64,000 nucleotides of DNA from Leptospira kanakyensis (GTDB lineage: Bacteria > Spirochaetota > Leptospiria > Leptospirales > Leptospiraceae): positions 124,001 through 188,000 of the forward strand of contig NZ_RQFG01000018.1 of NCBI RefSeq assembly GCF_004769235.1. The letters are read 5' to 3'. This document shows positions 41,442 to 50,584 of this stretch, in pieces. Under the pieces are notes generated by a model. The model was given only the letters and a program-made list of their open reading frames with translations, made no database searches and had not been told where the DNA came from. Both the position numbers and the translations under genes were made by a program. Numbering within the stretch: the first letter of the stretch is position 1; every line of letters begins with the position of its first letter.

Positions 41442-41444
41442 CTA

Positions 41445-43391
41445 TTGTTAGCAATTGAAATTCGTAATTTAAATAAATCTTATACCATTGGAAATTCAAA
41501 GTTTCCTGTTTTAGCTGGTATTGATTTAGAAATTTCGCAAGGGGAATTTGTTGCGATAATGGGTCCTTCTGGATCAGGCAAATCTACTTTATTGCAAGTG
41601 ATGGGTTTACTAGATCAGGTGGACTCGGGCACTTATAAATTATTTGGTCGGAGAGTGGATGGTGAATCCTCCGATGTTTTGTCTGATGTACGTGGCAGTA
41701 TGCTTGGTTTTGTTTTTCAACAGTTCCATTTATTATCCAAATCCAATGCCACTCAAAACGTAAGTTTACCATCTTTGTATACAAATGTAGATTTTAATCA
41801 GGAAAGAGCCTTACAGCAGTTAGAAAAAGTGGGACTTTCAAATCGTGCTCTCCATACACCGAATGAACTATCAGGTGGCCAACAACAGAGAGTTGCTATT
41901 GCACGTGCATTACTTGTGGATCCGCCCATCATTTTTGCGGATGAACCCACCGGAAACTTAGATTCCAAAAGTAAAATTGAAATCATGTTGGAACTACAAC
42001 GCCTTCACAAAGAAGGAAAAACCATAGTGATGGTTACCCATGAACCAGAGATGGCAGAATATTGTGATCGTATCATTCATGTGAATGATGGGAAAATACT
42101 TTCTGATGAAGGAAAAAAGAAAAAAAAAGATCAGGTTATATTACCTAAAGTTGATTTGAAAAGAAAACAGGGATGGCCACTTTTTAAAGGAATATTTCTT
42201 CAATCCTTGTTTTCTTTGTCATCTAATCGTTTGCGTACATTTTTATCTGCACTCGGAATCCTTTTTGGAGTAGTTTGTGTGATCTCTGTTATGGCACTGG
42301 GAGAAGGTGCTAAAAAATCTGTAGAGGAGCAGTTCTCTTCGTTAGGTGCCAATTTAGTCATCGTGCGTACAGGGGGAATGCGAAGTGGAGGAGTTTCTCT
42401 GGAAGCAGGTTCTGTCAACCGATTGGATGTGTTTGATGTGAATGCTGTTGCTAAAAAATTTCCTGAAGTAAAACAAATCTCAGCTGTTGTGAATGGAAGA
42501 GCCCAATTGGTTTTTGGAAATAGAAACTGGAATAGTTATATTACTGGAGCAAATCCAATTTATGAAACACTTCGTAATTTGGAACCTGTGGAAGGAAGGT
42601 TTTTTACAGAAGAAGAAAACGGGAAACGAGCTCTTGTTTGTCTTGTGGGAAATACAGTTGTCAAAGAATTATACGAAGGTAAAAATCCCGTGGGAACCTA
42701 CTTAAAGGTAAATCGAATTTTATTTCGAGTGGTGGGACTCCTTCCCGAAAAGGGAAGCACTGGATTTCGCGATCAGGATGATGTGATTCTTATCCCGCTA
42801 AATACTGCTATGCGAAGATTGTTAAATAAAGACTCCGTTGATAGTTTGGAAATGGAATTGGAAAAATCTGAATCTTCAGAAGAGTTTACAACTTCTCTAA
42901 AAAGATTTTTACATGAACGCCATGGCACAAACGAATCGATGGGAAATCTTTACCAGGTAATGAATATGGCGGATATTCAATCTGCTGTTTCTGAAACTAA
43001 TCAAACTATGACAACCTTACTCATTGCCCTTGCCACGGTATCACTGATGGTAGGTGGTATTGGAATTATGAACATTATGTTGGTTTCTGTAAAGGAAAGG
43101 ACAAAAGAAATTGGACTTAGAAAAGCACTTGGTGCCCGTGAGTCCGACATTCGTATGCAATTTTTAATCGAATCCACTTTGACAAGTTTGACTGGAGGGA
43201 TCGTTGGACTTGTATTTGGAATCCTTGCCGTCATTTTTTTGCAAGAATACTTTGGTTGGACTATAGTTTTATCCTTTCCTTCTATTGGATTTGCTTTTCT
43301 ATTTTCTATATCGATCGGAATTCTTTTTGGTTGGTGGCCTTCTGAGTATGCTGCTAAACTTAGTCCGATTGTGGCATTACGATCCGAATGA
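41445..43391 (+). CDS. MacB-like ABC transporter (fused ATPase and permease)
   Basis: A 648-residue protein starting at TTG 41445, needed to include the conserved opening MLAIEIRNLNKSY. The N-terminal ATPase has Walker A GPSGSGKST (near residue 40), signature LSGGQQQRVAIARALL and Walker B IIFADEPTGNLDS. The C-terminal half has the MacB permease layout: one membrane segment (about 258-280), a large periplasmic domain, then three membrane segments with TLLIALATVSLMVGGIGIMNIMLVSV. It forms a tripartite exporter with the adaptor and TolC proteins just upstream. Typical substrates are macrolides, peptides or lipoproteins; here unknown. Confidence 0.93.
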   Translation: MLAIEIRNLNKSYTIGNSKFPVLAGIDLEISQGEFVAIMGPSGSGKSTLLQVMGLLDQVDSGTYKLFGRRVDGESSDVLSDVRGSMLGFVFQQFHLLSKSNATQNVSLPSLYTNVDFNQERALQQLEKVGLSNRALHTPNELSGGQQQRVAIARALLVDPPIIFADEPTGNLDSKSKIEIMLELQRLHKEGKTIVMVTHEPEMAEYCDRIIHVNDGKILSDEGKKKKKDQVILPKVDLKRKQGWPLFKGIFLQSLFSLSSNRLRTFLSALGILFGVVCVISVMALGEGAKKSVEEQFSSLGANLVIVRTGGMRSGGVSLEAGSVNRLDVFDVNAVAKKFPEVKQISAVVNGRAQLVFGNRNWNSYITGANPIYETLRNLEPVEGRFFTEEENGKRALVCLVGNTVVKELYEGKNPVGTYLKVNRILFRVVGLLPEKGSTGFRDQDDVILIPLNTAMRRLLNKDSVDSLEMELEKSESSEEFTTSLKRFLHERHGTNESMGNLYQVMNMADIQSAVSETNQTMTTLLIALATVSLMVGGIGIMNIMLVSVKERTKEIGLRKALGARESDIRMQFLIESTLTSLTGGIVGLVFGILAVIFLQEYFGWTIVLSFPSIGFAFLFSISIGILFGWWPSEYAAKLSPIVALRSE

Positions 43392-44014
43392 ATATCAAAC
43401 TAAACCCACGGAAAGTTCCTCAACAGAAACGGTCGAAAGAGCGGTATCAAAAAATTGTTGATACCGCTATTGAACTGTTAGGTGAAGTTGGGTATGACGA
43501 TCTGACTACTGATTTGATTGCAGAAAGAAGTGGGATTTCCGTCGGTTCCATTTATCAGTTTTTTCCCAATAAAGAATCCATAATTTATTCACATGCAGAG
43601 TCCTGTTATTTTATCCTTCATGATTCCTTTTTTAAACTTTTAGACGCGGAACTCAAAAAGAAAAAAAAATTCTCTCCTGATTTTATATCGTTCACTTTGT
43701 CCGCTTTTGAACAGGCATTTAATGAAGTGAAAGGTTATCGTTTGATCAACTCAATCTTATATACAAACCAAGCTTTGTTACAATTGGACATTGAAAGTAA
43801 CGAACGTTTTGCCAAATCTCTCGCAGAAAAAGTAATCCTCCAACTTTTCCCTAAAGTGGAGAAAAAATTTGCTTACTATCGTGCTCTAATGATTGTAGAA
43901 ACAGTAGACTCTGTATTCAAAATTGCCCAAAGAAAGGGAAAACCATCTGAAAAAAAGGCAGTCCTTTCCGAACTGAACAATCTTTTGTTTGTATATTTTT
44001 CCTCCTTCCTTTGA
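43388..44014 (+). CDS. TetR family regulator of the efflux operon
   Basis: A 208-residue regulator. The HTH KRYQKIVDTAIELLGE-like N-terminus (ERYQKIVDTAIELLGEVGYDD) leads to LTTDLIAERSGISVGSIYQFFPNKESI (about residues 38-64), a standard TetR DNA-binding domain. It overlaps the transporter gene by four bases (ATGA), so it is the last gene of the tolC-adaptor-macB operon and probably represses it. The C-terminal part is helical with no recognisable ligand motif. Confidence 0.9.
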   Translation: MNIKLNPRKVPQQKRSKERYQKIVDTAIELLGEVGYDDLTTDLIAERSGISVGSIYQFFPNKESIIYSHAESCYFILHDSFFKLLDAELKKKKKFSPDFISFTLSAFEQAFNEVKGYRLINSILYTNQALLQLDIESNERFAKSLAEKVILQLFPKVEKKFAYYRALMIVETVDSVFKIAQRKGKPSEKKAVLSELNNLLFVYFSSFL

Positions 44015-44021
44015 ATTCCCA

Positions 44022-44050
44022 TTGACAAAGTTTTAACACAGTTGTAAAAT
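44022..44050 (+). promoter_or_regulatory. Sigma-70-type promoter of the copper operon
   Basis: TTGACA (44022-44027), a 17-base spacer, then TAAAAT (44045-44050) make a near-consensus promoter. The expected transcript start near 44057 is 17 bases before ATG 44074, and the GAGGA ribosome site (44062-44066) lies in between. The -35 is a full consensus match. Confidence 0.72.
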
Positions 44051-44061
44051 TCTCGAAATGT

Positions 44062-44073
44062 GAGGAAATCCTC
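44062..44073 (+). promoter_or_regulatory. GAGGA-AA-TCCTC palindrome over the ribosome site
   Basis: A perfect five-base inverted repeat, abutting ATG 44074 and covering the ribosome binding sequence. It may be a repressor site in the initially transcribed region or chance complementarity to the start region. The loop of two bases is too small for a stable RNA hairpin. Confidence 0.35.
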
Positions 44074-46065
44074 ATGTTCTGGGAAAGACCTATGCAAAAG
44101 ACAAAAAAGATTCTATTAGGAATCTTCATTACTTTATTCATAACGTTTGGTATGAATCATTGTAATTCGGAAGATCCTGCCAATTCGGCATTTGTCCATG
44201 TCACGATGATGGACAATGCCTTTCACCCGCCTGTCATTCGCACATTCAAAGGCGGTAAAATTCGATTTGTGAACGAAGGAAACAATCCTCACAATGCCAT
44301 TTCCATCACCAAAGATTGGACAACAGAAAAAACATTTGGCAACTTAGCCATGTTCCGCGGTGCTCATACCGATGTGTTTTTTCCTGAAGAAGGAGTGTTC
44401 CCTTACTTTTGTTCCTTCCATGCTTCTCCTGATGGTAAAATCGGGATGACCGGTGTTGCCGTGATTGGAGATGCCGCTTACAATCCGCAGACAAATATCG
44501 CCAAATCTAAAATTTCCAAGAAATGGTCTGGAGTGACTCGTAAAGTTCCATCCCAATACAAAACCATTCAAAATGCTGTGGATGCAGCATCTCCGGGAGA
44601 TCTAGTACTTGTTGCAAAAGGAATTTATAAAGAAGAAGTAACGGTTACCACTCCTTCGATTGTGATTCGTGGAGAAGATCGTAATGAAACTATCATTGAT
44701 GGTGAGTTTTTACGTGGGAACGGAATTATGGTTGTTGGTGCTGACGGTGTGGCTGTTGAAAACCTAACCACAAGAAATGCAACACTCAATGGTGTTTATT
44801 GGACGGGTGTGAAAGGATATCGCGGATCATATCTAACTGCATACAATAACGGTGATTATGGTATTTATGCTTTTGATTCAGAAGATGGACTTATGGAACA
44901 CTCGTATGCTTCCGGATCTCCTGATTCAGGATTTTATATTGGTCAGTGTAATCCATGTAATGCGATCATAAATGATGTAATTTCAGAGAACAATGCCCTT
45001 GGGTATTCGGGAACCAATTCAAGTGGAAACTTGTATTTGTTATCTTCTATTTGGAGAAAAAACCAATTGGGAATTGGACCAAATACATTGGATCGTGAGT
45101 TACTTCCTCCACAAAAACAAATTGTGGTTAAAAAGAATATTGTTTATGATAATAACAATACCAACGCACCTTCCAAAAAATTAGAATACCCATCCATTGG
45201 AAATGGTATCGCACTTCTTGGAGCACTCGAAAATCTTGTGGAAGACAATTTAGTTTTTAACCACAACAATTATGGTATTTTAGTCACTATGAATATCGAC
45301 GAAAATATTTGGATCTCCAATAACAACGTCGTAAGAAACAATAAGGTATACCATTCCGGTCGTGGAGACATTGCTCTCAGTGGGCCAGTGAATGTGGGAA
45401 ACTGTTTTGAAGGTAATTCTTATGGAGTTTCGAGCCCTCCGCTATTAGAATCACTTCAGTCTTGTTCCGGGCTTCGTTATCCACATATAGGAGATATGTC
45501 GTCTAGTATCGGTTTACTTGCATTGTTTGTTCAGGCTAACCTTCGTGAATTTGTGTTAGGTTCTTATAAAAACCAACCAATTCCACCGGCACAAACAAAT
45601 ATGCCAAAGGAAAGTTTGGTTACTGTTGTTCCTGCACATGATGTTTTTCAAACAAACAAAGGTTTGATTGATACAGCTGAGCTACCTAAACTCGACCAAG
45701 CGGAATTTGATGCAGCAACTAACAAAATGTATACTTCTGGTTGGAGAGTTCATTTCCCTGGAACATTAAAAACATGGTATTTCCATATCATGGGTTATTT
45801 GTTACCATTTGCTATTTTTGCTGCTTGGACAGGACTTGCTATGTTGGATCGATTCTCAGCTAAAGGTGCAAAACTAGATTTTTACTTTTGGTTGGTATTA
45901 CTCGTTCCTTTTATTGGTTCTTTGATTTATTTATATTCCAAGGAATCTAAAATTTCACCTGTCGTTCGAAATACCGTTGTGTTCGGTGGTATTTTACTTT
46001 TTTTAACAATTTTGGCTTATGCTGGTTATGCGATGACCGCAGTAACGGAACCGGCTTTAACTTAA
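44074..46065 (+). CDS. Lipoprotein cupredoxin fused to NosD-like beta-helix and membrane domain
   Basis: A 663-residue protein with four parts. A lipoprotein signal ends at GMNHC (near residue 30). Residues about 40-135 are a cupredoxin: H73 in NNPHNA, C113, H116 and M125 in YFCSFHASPDGKIGM are the four type-1 copper ligands. Residues about 155-470 are a right-handed beta-helix of the NosD type (TIQNAVDAASPGDLVLVAKGIY). Residues about 570-655 hold three membrane segments. NosD helps load copper into nitrous-oxide reductase, but no nosZ is nearby. ATG 44092 is an alternative start; the better ribosome site favours 44074. Followed 15 bases later by a small membrane gene. Confidence 0.87.
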   Translation: MFWERPMQKTKKILLGIFITLFITFGMNHCNSEDPANSAFVHVTMMDNAFHPPVIRTFKGGKIRFVNEGNNPHNAISITKDWTTEKTFGNLAMFRGAHTDVFFPEEGVFPYFCSFHASPDGKIGMTGVAVIGDAAYNPQTNIAKSKISKKWSGVTRKVPSQYKTIQNAVDAASPGDLVLVAKGIYKEEVTVTTPSIVIRGEDRNETIIDGEFLRGNGIMVVGADGVAVENLTTRNATLNGVYWTGVKGYRGSYLTAYNNGDYGIYAFDSEDGLMEHSYASGSPDSGFYIGQCNPCNAIINDVISENNALGYSGTNSSGNLYLLSSIWRKNQLGIGPNTLDRELLPPQKQIVVKKNIVYDNNNTNAPSKKLEYPSIGNGIALLGALENLVEDNLVFNHNNYGILVTMNIDENIWISNNNVVRNNKVYHSGRGDIALSGPVNVGNCFEGNSYGVSSPPLLESLQSCSGLRYPHIGDMSSSIGLLALFVQANLREFVLGSYKNQPIPPAQTNMPKESLVTVVPAHDVFQTNKGLIDTAELPKLDQAEFDAATNKMYTSGWRVHFPGTLKTWYFHIMGYLLPFAIFAAWTGLAMLDRFSAKGAKLDFYFWLVLLVPFIGSLIYLYSKESKISPVVRNTVVFGGILLFLTILAYAGYAMTAVTEPALT

Positions 46066-46080
46066 TATAGGAGTTTATTT

Positions 46081-46392
46081 ATGGAAACAACGTTTGCAAA
46101 CCCAAGTTTTTGGACATACTTTATCGGATCTTATGCGTATTACCTTCCCTTTGTTTTAACAATGGTTTGGGCACCTTTGGCTTTGTTTGGACTTTCTAAA
46201 CAAAAAGGAATGGATACAACAAAACAAATCATTTGGTCTCTTGTGATTTTGGTAATTCCTGTAGTTGGTCCTGCAGTTTATTTGTTAGCTGCTGACACTG
46301 AGTATGAGAAAAAATTCAAACAGATAGCAGTCGGCGGTGGCCTCGGTGTTTTAATCCTTGTTTGGATCTTAAGTTTAATTTCTCACATCTAA
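46081..46392 (+). CDS. Small membrane protein (PLDc_N-like)
   Basis: A 103-residue protein with three hydrophobic segments (about residues 14-35, 48-70 and 80-102). The middle IIWSLVILVIPVVGPAVYLLA is the pattern of phospholipase D-nuclease N-terminal (PLDc_N) membrane modules, also seen at the end of the preceding protein (FYFWLVLLVPFIGSLIYLYS). So the two adjacent genes share the same membrane module. It may hold a complex with its neighbours at the inner membrane. No catalytic residue is visible. Confidence 0.75.
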   Translation: METTFANPSFWTYFIGSYAYYLPFVLTMVWAPLALFGLSKQKGMDTTKQIIWSLVILVIPVVGPAVYLLAADTEYEKKFKQIAVGGGLGVLILVWILSLISHI

Positions 46393-46411
46393 TATTTAAG
46401 AGAGTTTGATT

Positions 46412-47479
46412 ATGGATCGGAAGAGTTTTTTAACTACATTAGGATTTGGAATTACAGGACTTGTTGGATCTCTTTTTGGATCCATAAAATTCAATTCTCG
46501 TAACTCTGAAGAGATTTGTGGCCCTTCCGATTCGACTTCTTCTGGTGCAGTGAACTTCGGAGTGGTGACAACTCCCACAGTCAGTGATAATTACCAAAAT
46601 TCGATTGGGGCAGGTGGGAGTTTACGAGGAACCAATACTTATGGAAGTATGGCACACCCACCGTTTTTTATCAAAGAAGAATACACCGAACGGTTTTACT
46701 ACCCACCTAACTATAAAAATTCGAACTCGAAAGTGAAAGATTTTAACCTCAATCTTTTTCCTTTGAGTATGAATATTGCTCATAATGTAAATTACCCTGC
46801 ATGGACATTTGATGGTTTAGTTCCAGGCCCAGTGCTTCGTGCCAACTTGGGAGATACACTCCGGATCCATGTCAAAAATTCGAGTCCAGATCCTCATTCG
46901 TTACATTTTCATGGAACACACGATCCTATGGAAGATGGTTGGGAACCCATTCCAGCATTTGGAGAAAGAACATATCAGATAGAAGCGGGTCCCGTGGGGC
47001 TTCATCCTTACCATTGCCATGTTCCACCACTGATGGTTCATACCGCCAAAGGGTTGTATGGTGCTTTACTTGTAGACCCTCCTATCAAAAGACCACCTGC
47101 ACATGAATTTGTTCTGACATTTTCTGGATGGGATACAAAAGGTAAAGGTCGTAACGATTATTATACATGGAATGGAATCGCAGGAATTTATGATCGTTAT
47201 CCGATGAAAGTTCCTGTGGGAGAACGCGTTCGGTTTTATATCCAAAATATGATGGAAAGAGAACCAATCATTACTTTTCACTTACATGCTCAAACATTTG
47301 ATATCATTCGTAGTTTAGGGACAACGATTCCTGATGGACATTCTGATGTTGTTTCTATTGGCCAAACAGAACGTGTTGTGATTGAGTTTGTGCTTAAGAA
47401 AAAAGGTCGTTATATGTTCCATCCGCACCAAACACATATGGCTGAAAATGGAGGAATGGGTTGGATCGTCGCAGTATAA
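46412..47479 (+). CDS. Two-domain multicopper oxidase
   Basis: A 355-residue protein; ATG 46412 is preferred to TTG 46406. The N terminus is a Tat-like signal (DRKSFLTTLGFGITGLVGSLFG) with only one arginine. Domain 1 has SLHFHGTHDPMEDGW and HPYHCHVPPLMVHTAKGLYG, which together supply type-3 His ligands and the type-1 Cys/His/Met or Leu site. Domain 2 has ITFHLHAQTFDI and MFHPHQTHMAENGGMGW; the usual Cys is Pro there, so no type-1 site in domain 2. That is the layout of type C two-domain oxidases, which oxidise small substrates or copper(I). It follows the membrane gene by 19 bases. Confidence 0.87.
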   Translation: MDRKSFLTTLGFGITGLVGSLFGSIKFNSRNSEEICGPSDSTSSGAVNFGVVTTPTVSDNYQNSIGAGGSLRGTNTYGSMAHPPFFIKEEYTERFYYPPNYKNSNSKVKDFNLNLFPLSMNIAHNVNYPAWTFDGLVPGPVLRANLGDTLRIHVKNSSPDPHSLHFHGTHDPMEDGWEPIPAFGERTYQIEAGPVGLHPYHCHVPPLMVHTAKGLYGALLVDPPIKRPPAHEFVLTFSGWDTKGKGRNDYYTWNGIAGIYDRYPMKVPVGERVRFYIQNMMEREPIITFHLHAQTFDIIRSLGTTIPDGHSDVVSIGQTERVVIEFVLKKKGRYMFHPHQTHMAENGGMGWIVAV

Positions 47480-48027
47480 CTTTTTTTAACATAATATTTT
47501 TGATGAGTTTCTGTTTGTGTTGTCAATCGAAAGAAGATACAATCAAAGAAGAATGGAAACATCTATCTTTTGTAAGACCAGATGGAAGTGCACTTGAACC
47601 TAAATTTTGGTCTGAAAAAAAATCAGTTTTGTATTTTGGTTTTTCTCATTGCCCAGATATGTGTCCGCTAGCTTTGACAAACTTTGGAAGGGCCTCTTTG
47701 ATACTCGGTGAAAAGTCAAATCGGTTCCGATTTATTTTTGTTACCTTAGATCCAGAAAGAGATTCCCCATCCACATTAAAAAATTATATCCAAAACTTTC
47801 CTGGAAAAAATTTAACCGCACTTTCTCCCAATGCGGAGTCATTGATAAAACTTACAGATTTATTTGGGATTGTGAGAGAAAAAGTAGGGACTGGAAACAA
47901 TTACCGAATTGATCATTCAAATTTTATTTATGTATTAGATGAGGAATTAAATACACTGACAAATTTTCCTGGTGGAGTATCTGCCAATGCCTTAGCTATC
48001 AAACTTAGGGAACTTGCTGAACTTTAG
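47461..48027 (+). CDS. SCO1/SenC family copper chaperone
   Basis: A 188-residue lipoprotein-like protein starting at TTG 47461, overlapping the oxidase gene by 19 bases. The signal ends MSFCLCC with the lipid Cys near residue 20. The thioredoxin-like fold has YFGFSHCPDMCPLALTNF, whose CPDMC is the copper-binding CxxxC, and DHSNFIYVLD with the conserved His. SCO proteins deliver copper to cytochrome oxidase or other cuproenzymes. With the cupredoxin and multicopper oxidase upstream it completes a copper-handling operon. Its 3' end overlaps the convergent kinase gene by 23 bases. Confidence 0.93.
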   Translation: MDRRSITFFNIIFLMSFCLCCQSKEDTIKEEWKHLSFVRPDGSALEPKFWSEKKSVLYFGFSHCPDMCPLALTNFGRASLILGEKSNRFRFIFVTLDPERDSPSTLKNYIQNFPGKNLTALSPNAESLIKLTDLFGIVREKVGTGNNYRIDHSNFIYVLDEELNTLTNFPGGVSANALAIKLRELAEL

Positions 48028-49921
48028 ATGTTAGTATAATTTCGATTTCTGTTCGTGCACCTTCCGGAAAATTCCGAGTCACTTCAAAACTAAACTCTGA
48101 ATATAGATTCCTTAATCGTTCTTTGATATTTCCGAGAGAACGTTCTAAAAGTTTTGTTTTGTCTGCGAGTAGTTCTTCTGGAATTCCTATCCCATTATCA
48201 TAAACCACAAAACTAAAAACAGAATCTCGGATCATTTTAGCATGAATGAAAAGTTGGAACTGTTCTTCGGCGGATCCTCTAAACCCATGTTTAAAAGAGT
48301 TTTCTATGATGGGTTGGAGTAATAATGGAGGTAGTATTACTGAAGAAAAATCTCCAGATTTTTTAAAGTCAATTTGGACTGTGTCATAAAATCTTAATTT
48401 TTGAAGATGGAGGTAATCCTCTAAAAAATTCCATTCTTCTTCAAATGGAATCCAATCTCTGTCGGTTCTATCAGAAATAAATCGATAGTTGTTTGCTAGA
48501 CTTAAAATGGCATCGCCGATTAACTCTGGTTTAATTTTATGAAGTGCATGAATAGTGTTTAAAGAATTGAACAGATAATGAGGGCTCATTTTTGTTTGGA
48601 GCGTTTTGAGTTGGCTTTCTTTAAGAGATTTTTCAGCTTTTAATAAATCCTCTTTGTATACTTGTGCTTTTTGTCTGTTGGCAAATATAGCACGTTCCAA
48701 TGCAAATCCTTGGGAGATCACTCCGAAAAGAACACCCCAAAGAACTACTTTATTTGTAGAGTTATCGTTTGATTTGATTGCTAGAAAAATTTCTAAGATT
48801 ACAAGGAGGAGTGTAACGCTAAAACCTATAAAATGACCAAAGGCTTCAGGATTTCCTTTTTTCCATGCTTCAAAGGTAATGTAAATGGGTCCTAGAATAT
48901 TCAAAAGATTGAATACAAGGAAAAAACTTCTGCTGCTGATCAGAAGCGAATGTGCTACATCAGCAAAAGGAAGTGAAAAAACGAGTAAAGTTGTCGCAGA
49001 ACAAATAACGACATCTATATAAATTAATATATCGAGAACTTTGTAACTTCCACTTCCGAAAAGGCGACGCACACCTGATAACATAGGAATAAAAACAAAA
49101 TTTGATGCAACCGTAGTGAGTATAAATAAAGTTTCTGAGTTTGTAAATAGATACCTGATGAGTACGTTGGATGTGAGACCAAGAAGGCCAAAACATAATG
49201 AAAATGCGGCAAAATCAAGTAATATGTTGTATTGTTTTTTATATTCGATAAAAAACACCAAAGCGCAGATGATTCCAATCATTAAAAAGAATGAATGGAA
49301 GAAAATTGTTGTTAGGTTCTTTAAAGCAATTTCTCTATATAGTGCAGTTTGTTTTCCAACTAAATTCTCCACAATTGTAATCACAAATAGGATACCCTTT
49401 TTGTGATACAGTCTTAAGTAATAATAATTTGAATCATCATTGGGAATTTTAACCCAATTGAATTTTGATTGGAATATATTAGGGAGTCTTTCTTGGTCTG
49501 AAAAATTTCCATACTTAAAAATGGAATCTCCGTATTCATTAAATATTTCTAAATTTAAACCACCATGTTCTATTAAAAAAAATAGTTCTTCCTTTGTTTT
49601 GTGATTCGGCAATGCCTTTGAACGTAACCAAATATATTCTGAATCTGTAATTCGTTGGAGTTCAGAGTCATTGATCCAACCTGAAATTGATTCCCAATAC
49701 ACTTTATGCATTTTTTGAAAATCGATTTCACCATCATCATTGGTCGGAATATCACCAACAAAATATTCAGTATTTTCAGCAAGGTAATATTCTGCTAATG
49801 AACTATCTGTTGGTTTGGTGATGGAATAAACGTAAGAGGAAATAGAAACAGAGAATACGAGAAAAAGGAGGCAGATGGATAGAGTTGGTTTTTCTAAAAA
49901 TCTGCCGCCTAGGTTTAACAT
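48005..49921 (-). CDS. LytS-type histidine kinase with 7TM-DISM sensor
   Basis: A 638-residue protein. An N-terminal signal or anchor (SICLLFLVFSVSISSYVYS) precedes a DISM-type extracytoplasmic domain (about residues 40-190), then seven membrane segments (about 195-400), a linker and a His_kinase domain. The phosphorylated His region is KMSPHYLFNSLNTIHALH (about residues 448-465) and the HATPase has LPPLLLQPIIENSFKHGFRG, then NGIGIPEE. Such kinases pair with LytTR response regulators; one is encoded at 55827. It follows tonB by 9 bases, closing the operon. Confidence 0.92.
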   Translation of the reverse strand: MLNLGGRFLEKPTLSICLLFLVFSVSISSYVYSITKPTDSSLAEYYLAENTEYFVGDIPTNDDGEIDFQKMHKVYWESISGWINDSELQRITDSEYIWLRSKALPNHKTKEELFFLIEHGGLNLEIFNEYGDSIFKYGNFSDQERLPNIFQSKFNWVKIPNDDSNYYYLRLYHKKGILFVITIVENLVGKQTALYREIALKNLTTIFFHSFFLMIGIICALVFFIEYKKQYNILLDFAAFSLCFGLLGLTSNVLIRYLFTNSETLFILTTVASNFVFIPMLSGVRRLFGSGSYKVLDILIYIDVVICSATTLLVFSLPFADVAHSLLISSRSFFLVFNLLNILGPIYITFEAWKKGNPEAFGHFIGFSVTLLLVILEIFLAIKSNDNSTNKVVLWGVLFGVISQGFALERAIFANRQKAQVYKEDLLKAEKSLKESQLKTLQTKMSPHYLFNSLNTIHALHKIKPELIGDAILSLANNYRFISDRTDRDWIPFEEEWNFLEDYLHLQKLRFYDTVQIDFKKSGDFSSVILPPLLLQPIIENSFKHGFRGSAEEQFQLFIHAKMIRDSVFSFVVYDNGIGIPEELLADKTKLLERSLGNIKERLRNLYSEFSFEVTRNFPEGARTEIEIILTSKVQQVP

Positions 49922-49930
49922 ACCGTCAGC

Positions 49931-50584
49931 TTAGTCTTCTAACGAAAACAAAATAGGCAATCTGTGCGCCATTTTCTTAGGTTGTCCTTGGACATATCCT
50001 GGACTGAAACGAACACGTTTGATAAGTTTCATAGCAGCCTCTTCAAACCCATAACCAACTCGACCGGATACAATTTTTGCCGATTGTAAACTTCCATCTT
50101 CATTGACTTGAACGAGTAGTACAACTTGTTTCTCAACAATATTAGCAGCTTTGGCTTGGGGAGGAAAATACTCCCGTAAATCAAAGTCAATGATTGCAGT
50201 CGGCATTTTGTCACCATTGAAGGAGAAAAGATATCCATCTTTATCAGTTCCGTTACCAGAGAGTTGGTTGGGATTGATGTCAGAGTTATCTGGTTCATCG
50301 GCTTTGTCTTTGTTACTACCTTCCACCCATTCTTGTTTTTCTATAGGTGCGGGAGAAGATGTTCCACCAATGAGTTCGGGAGGAATGTCTTCAAAGCTAA
50401 CATCTACATCTTCAAAGTTGGATTCTTCAACGACTTCGTCACCACGCAATTGACTAATCTTATAACCTGCGTAAGTTGCGGTATGGACAAACAAACTTCC
50501 GATCAAACAAATATGAAACAAACGTTCCCTATTTTCTTTGATAGAAACTTTGAATAATTTCCATAACTCCGCTAAACGATTCAT
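49931..50584 (-). CDS. tonB: TonB-family energy transducer
   Basis: A 217-residue protein with an N-terminal membrane segment (LFHICLIGSLFVHTATYAGY, about residues 22-41), a short acidic spacer, and a C-terminal TonB fold: QVVLLVQVNEDGSLQSAKIVSGRVGYGFEEAAMKLIKRVRFSPG (about residues 150-193). It carries proton-motive energy from ExbBD to outer-membrane receptors. It overlaps exbD by four bases. The most likely receptor is the one at 52104. Confidence 0.92.
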   Translation of the reverse strand: MNRLAELWKLFKVSIKENRERLFHICLIGSLFVHTATYAGYKISQLRGDEVVEESNFEDVDVSFEDIPPELIGGTSSPAPIEKQEWVEGSNKDKADEPDNSDINPNQLSGNGTDKDGYLFSFNGDKMPTAIIDFDLREYFPPQAKAANIVEKQVVLLVQVNEDGSLQSAKIVSGRVGYGFEEAAMKLIKRVRFSPGYVQGQPKKMAHRLPILFSLED

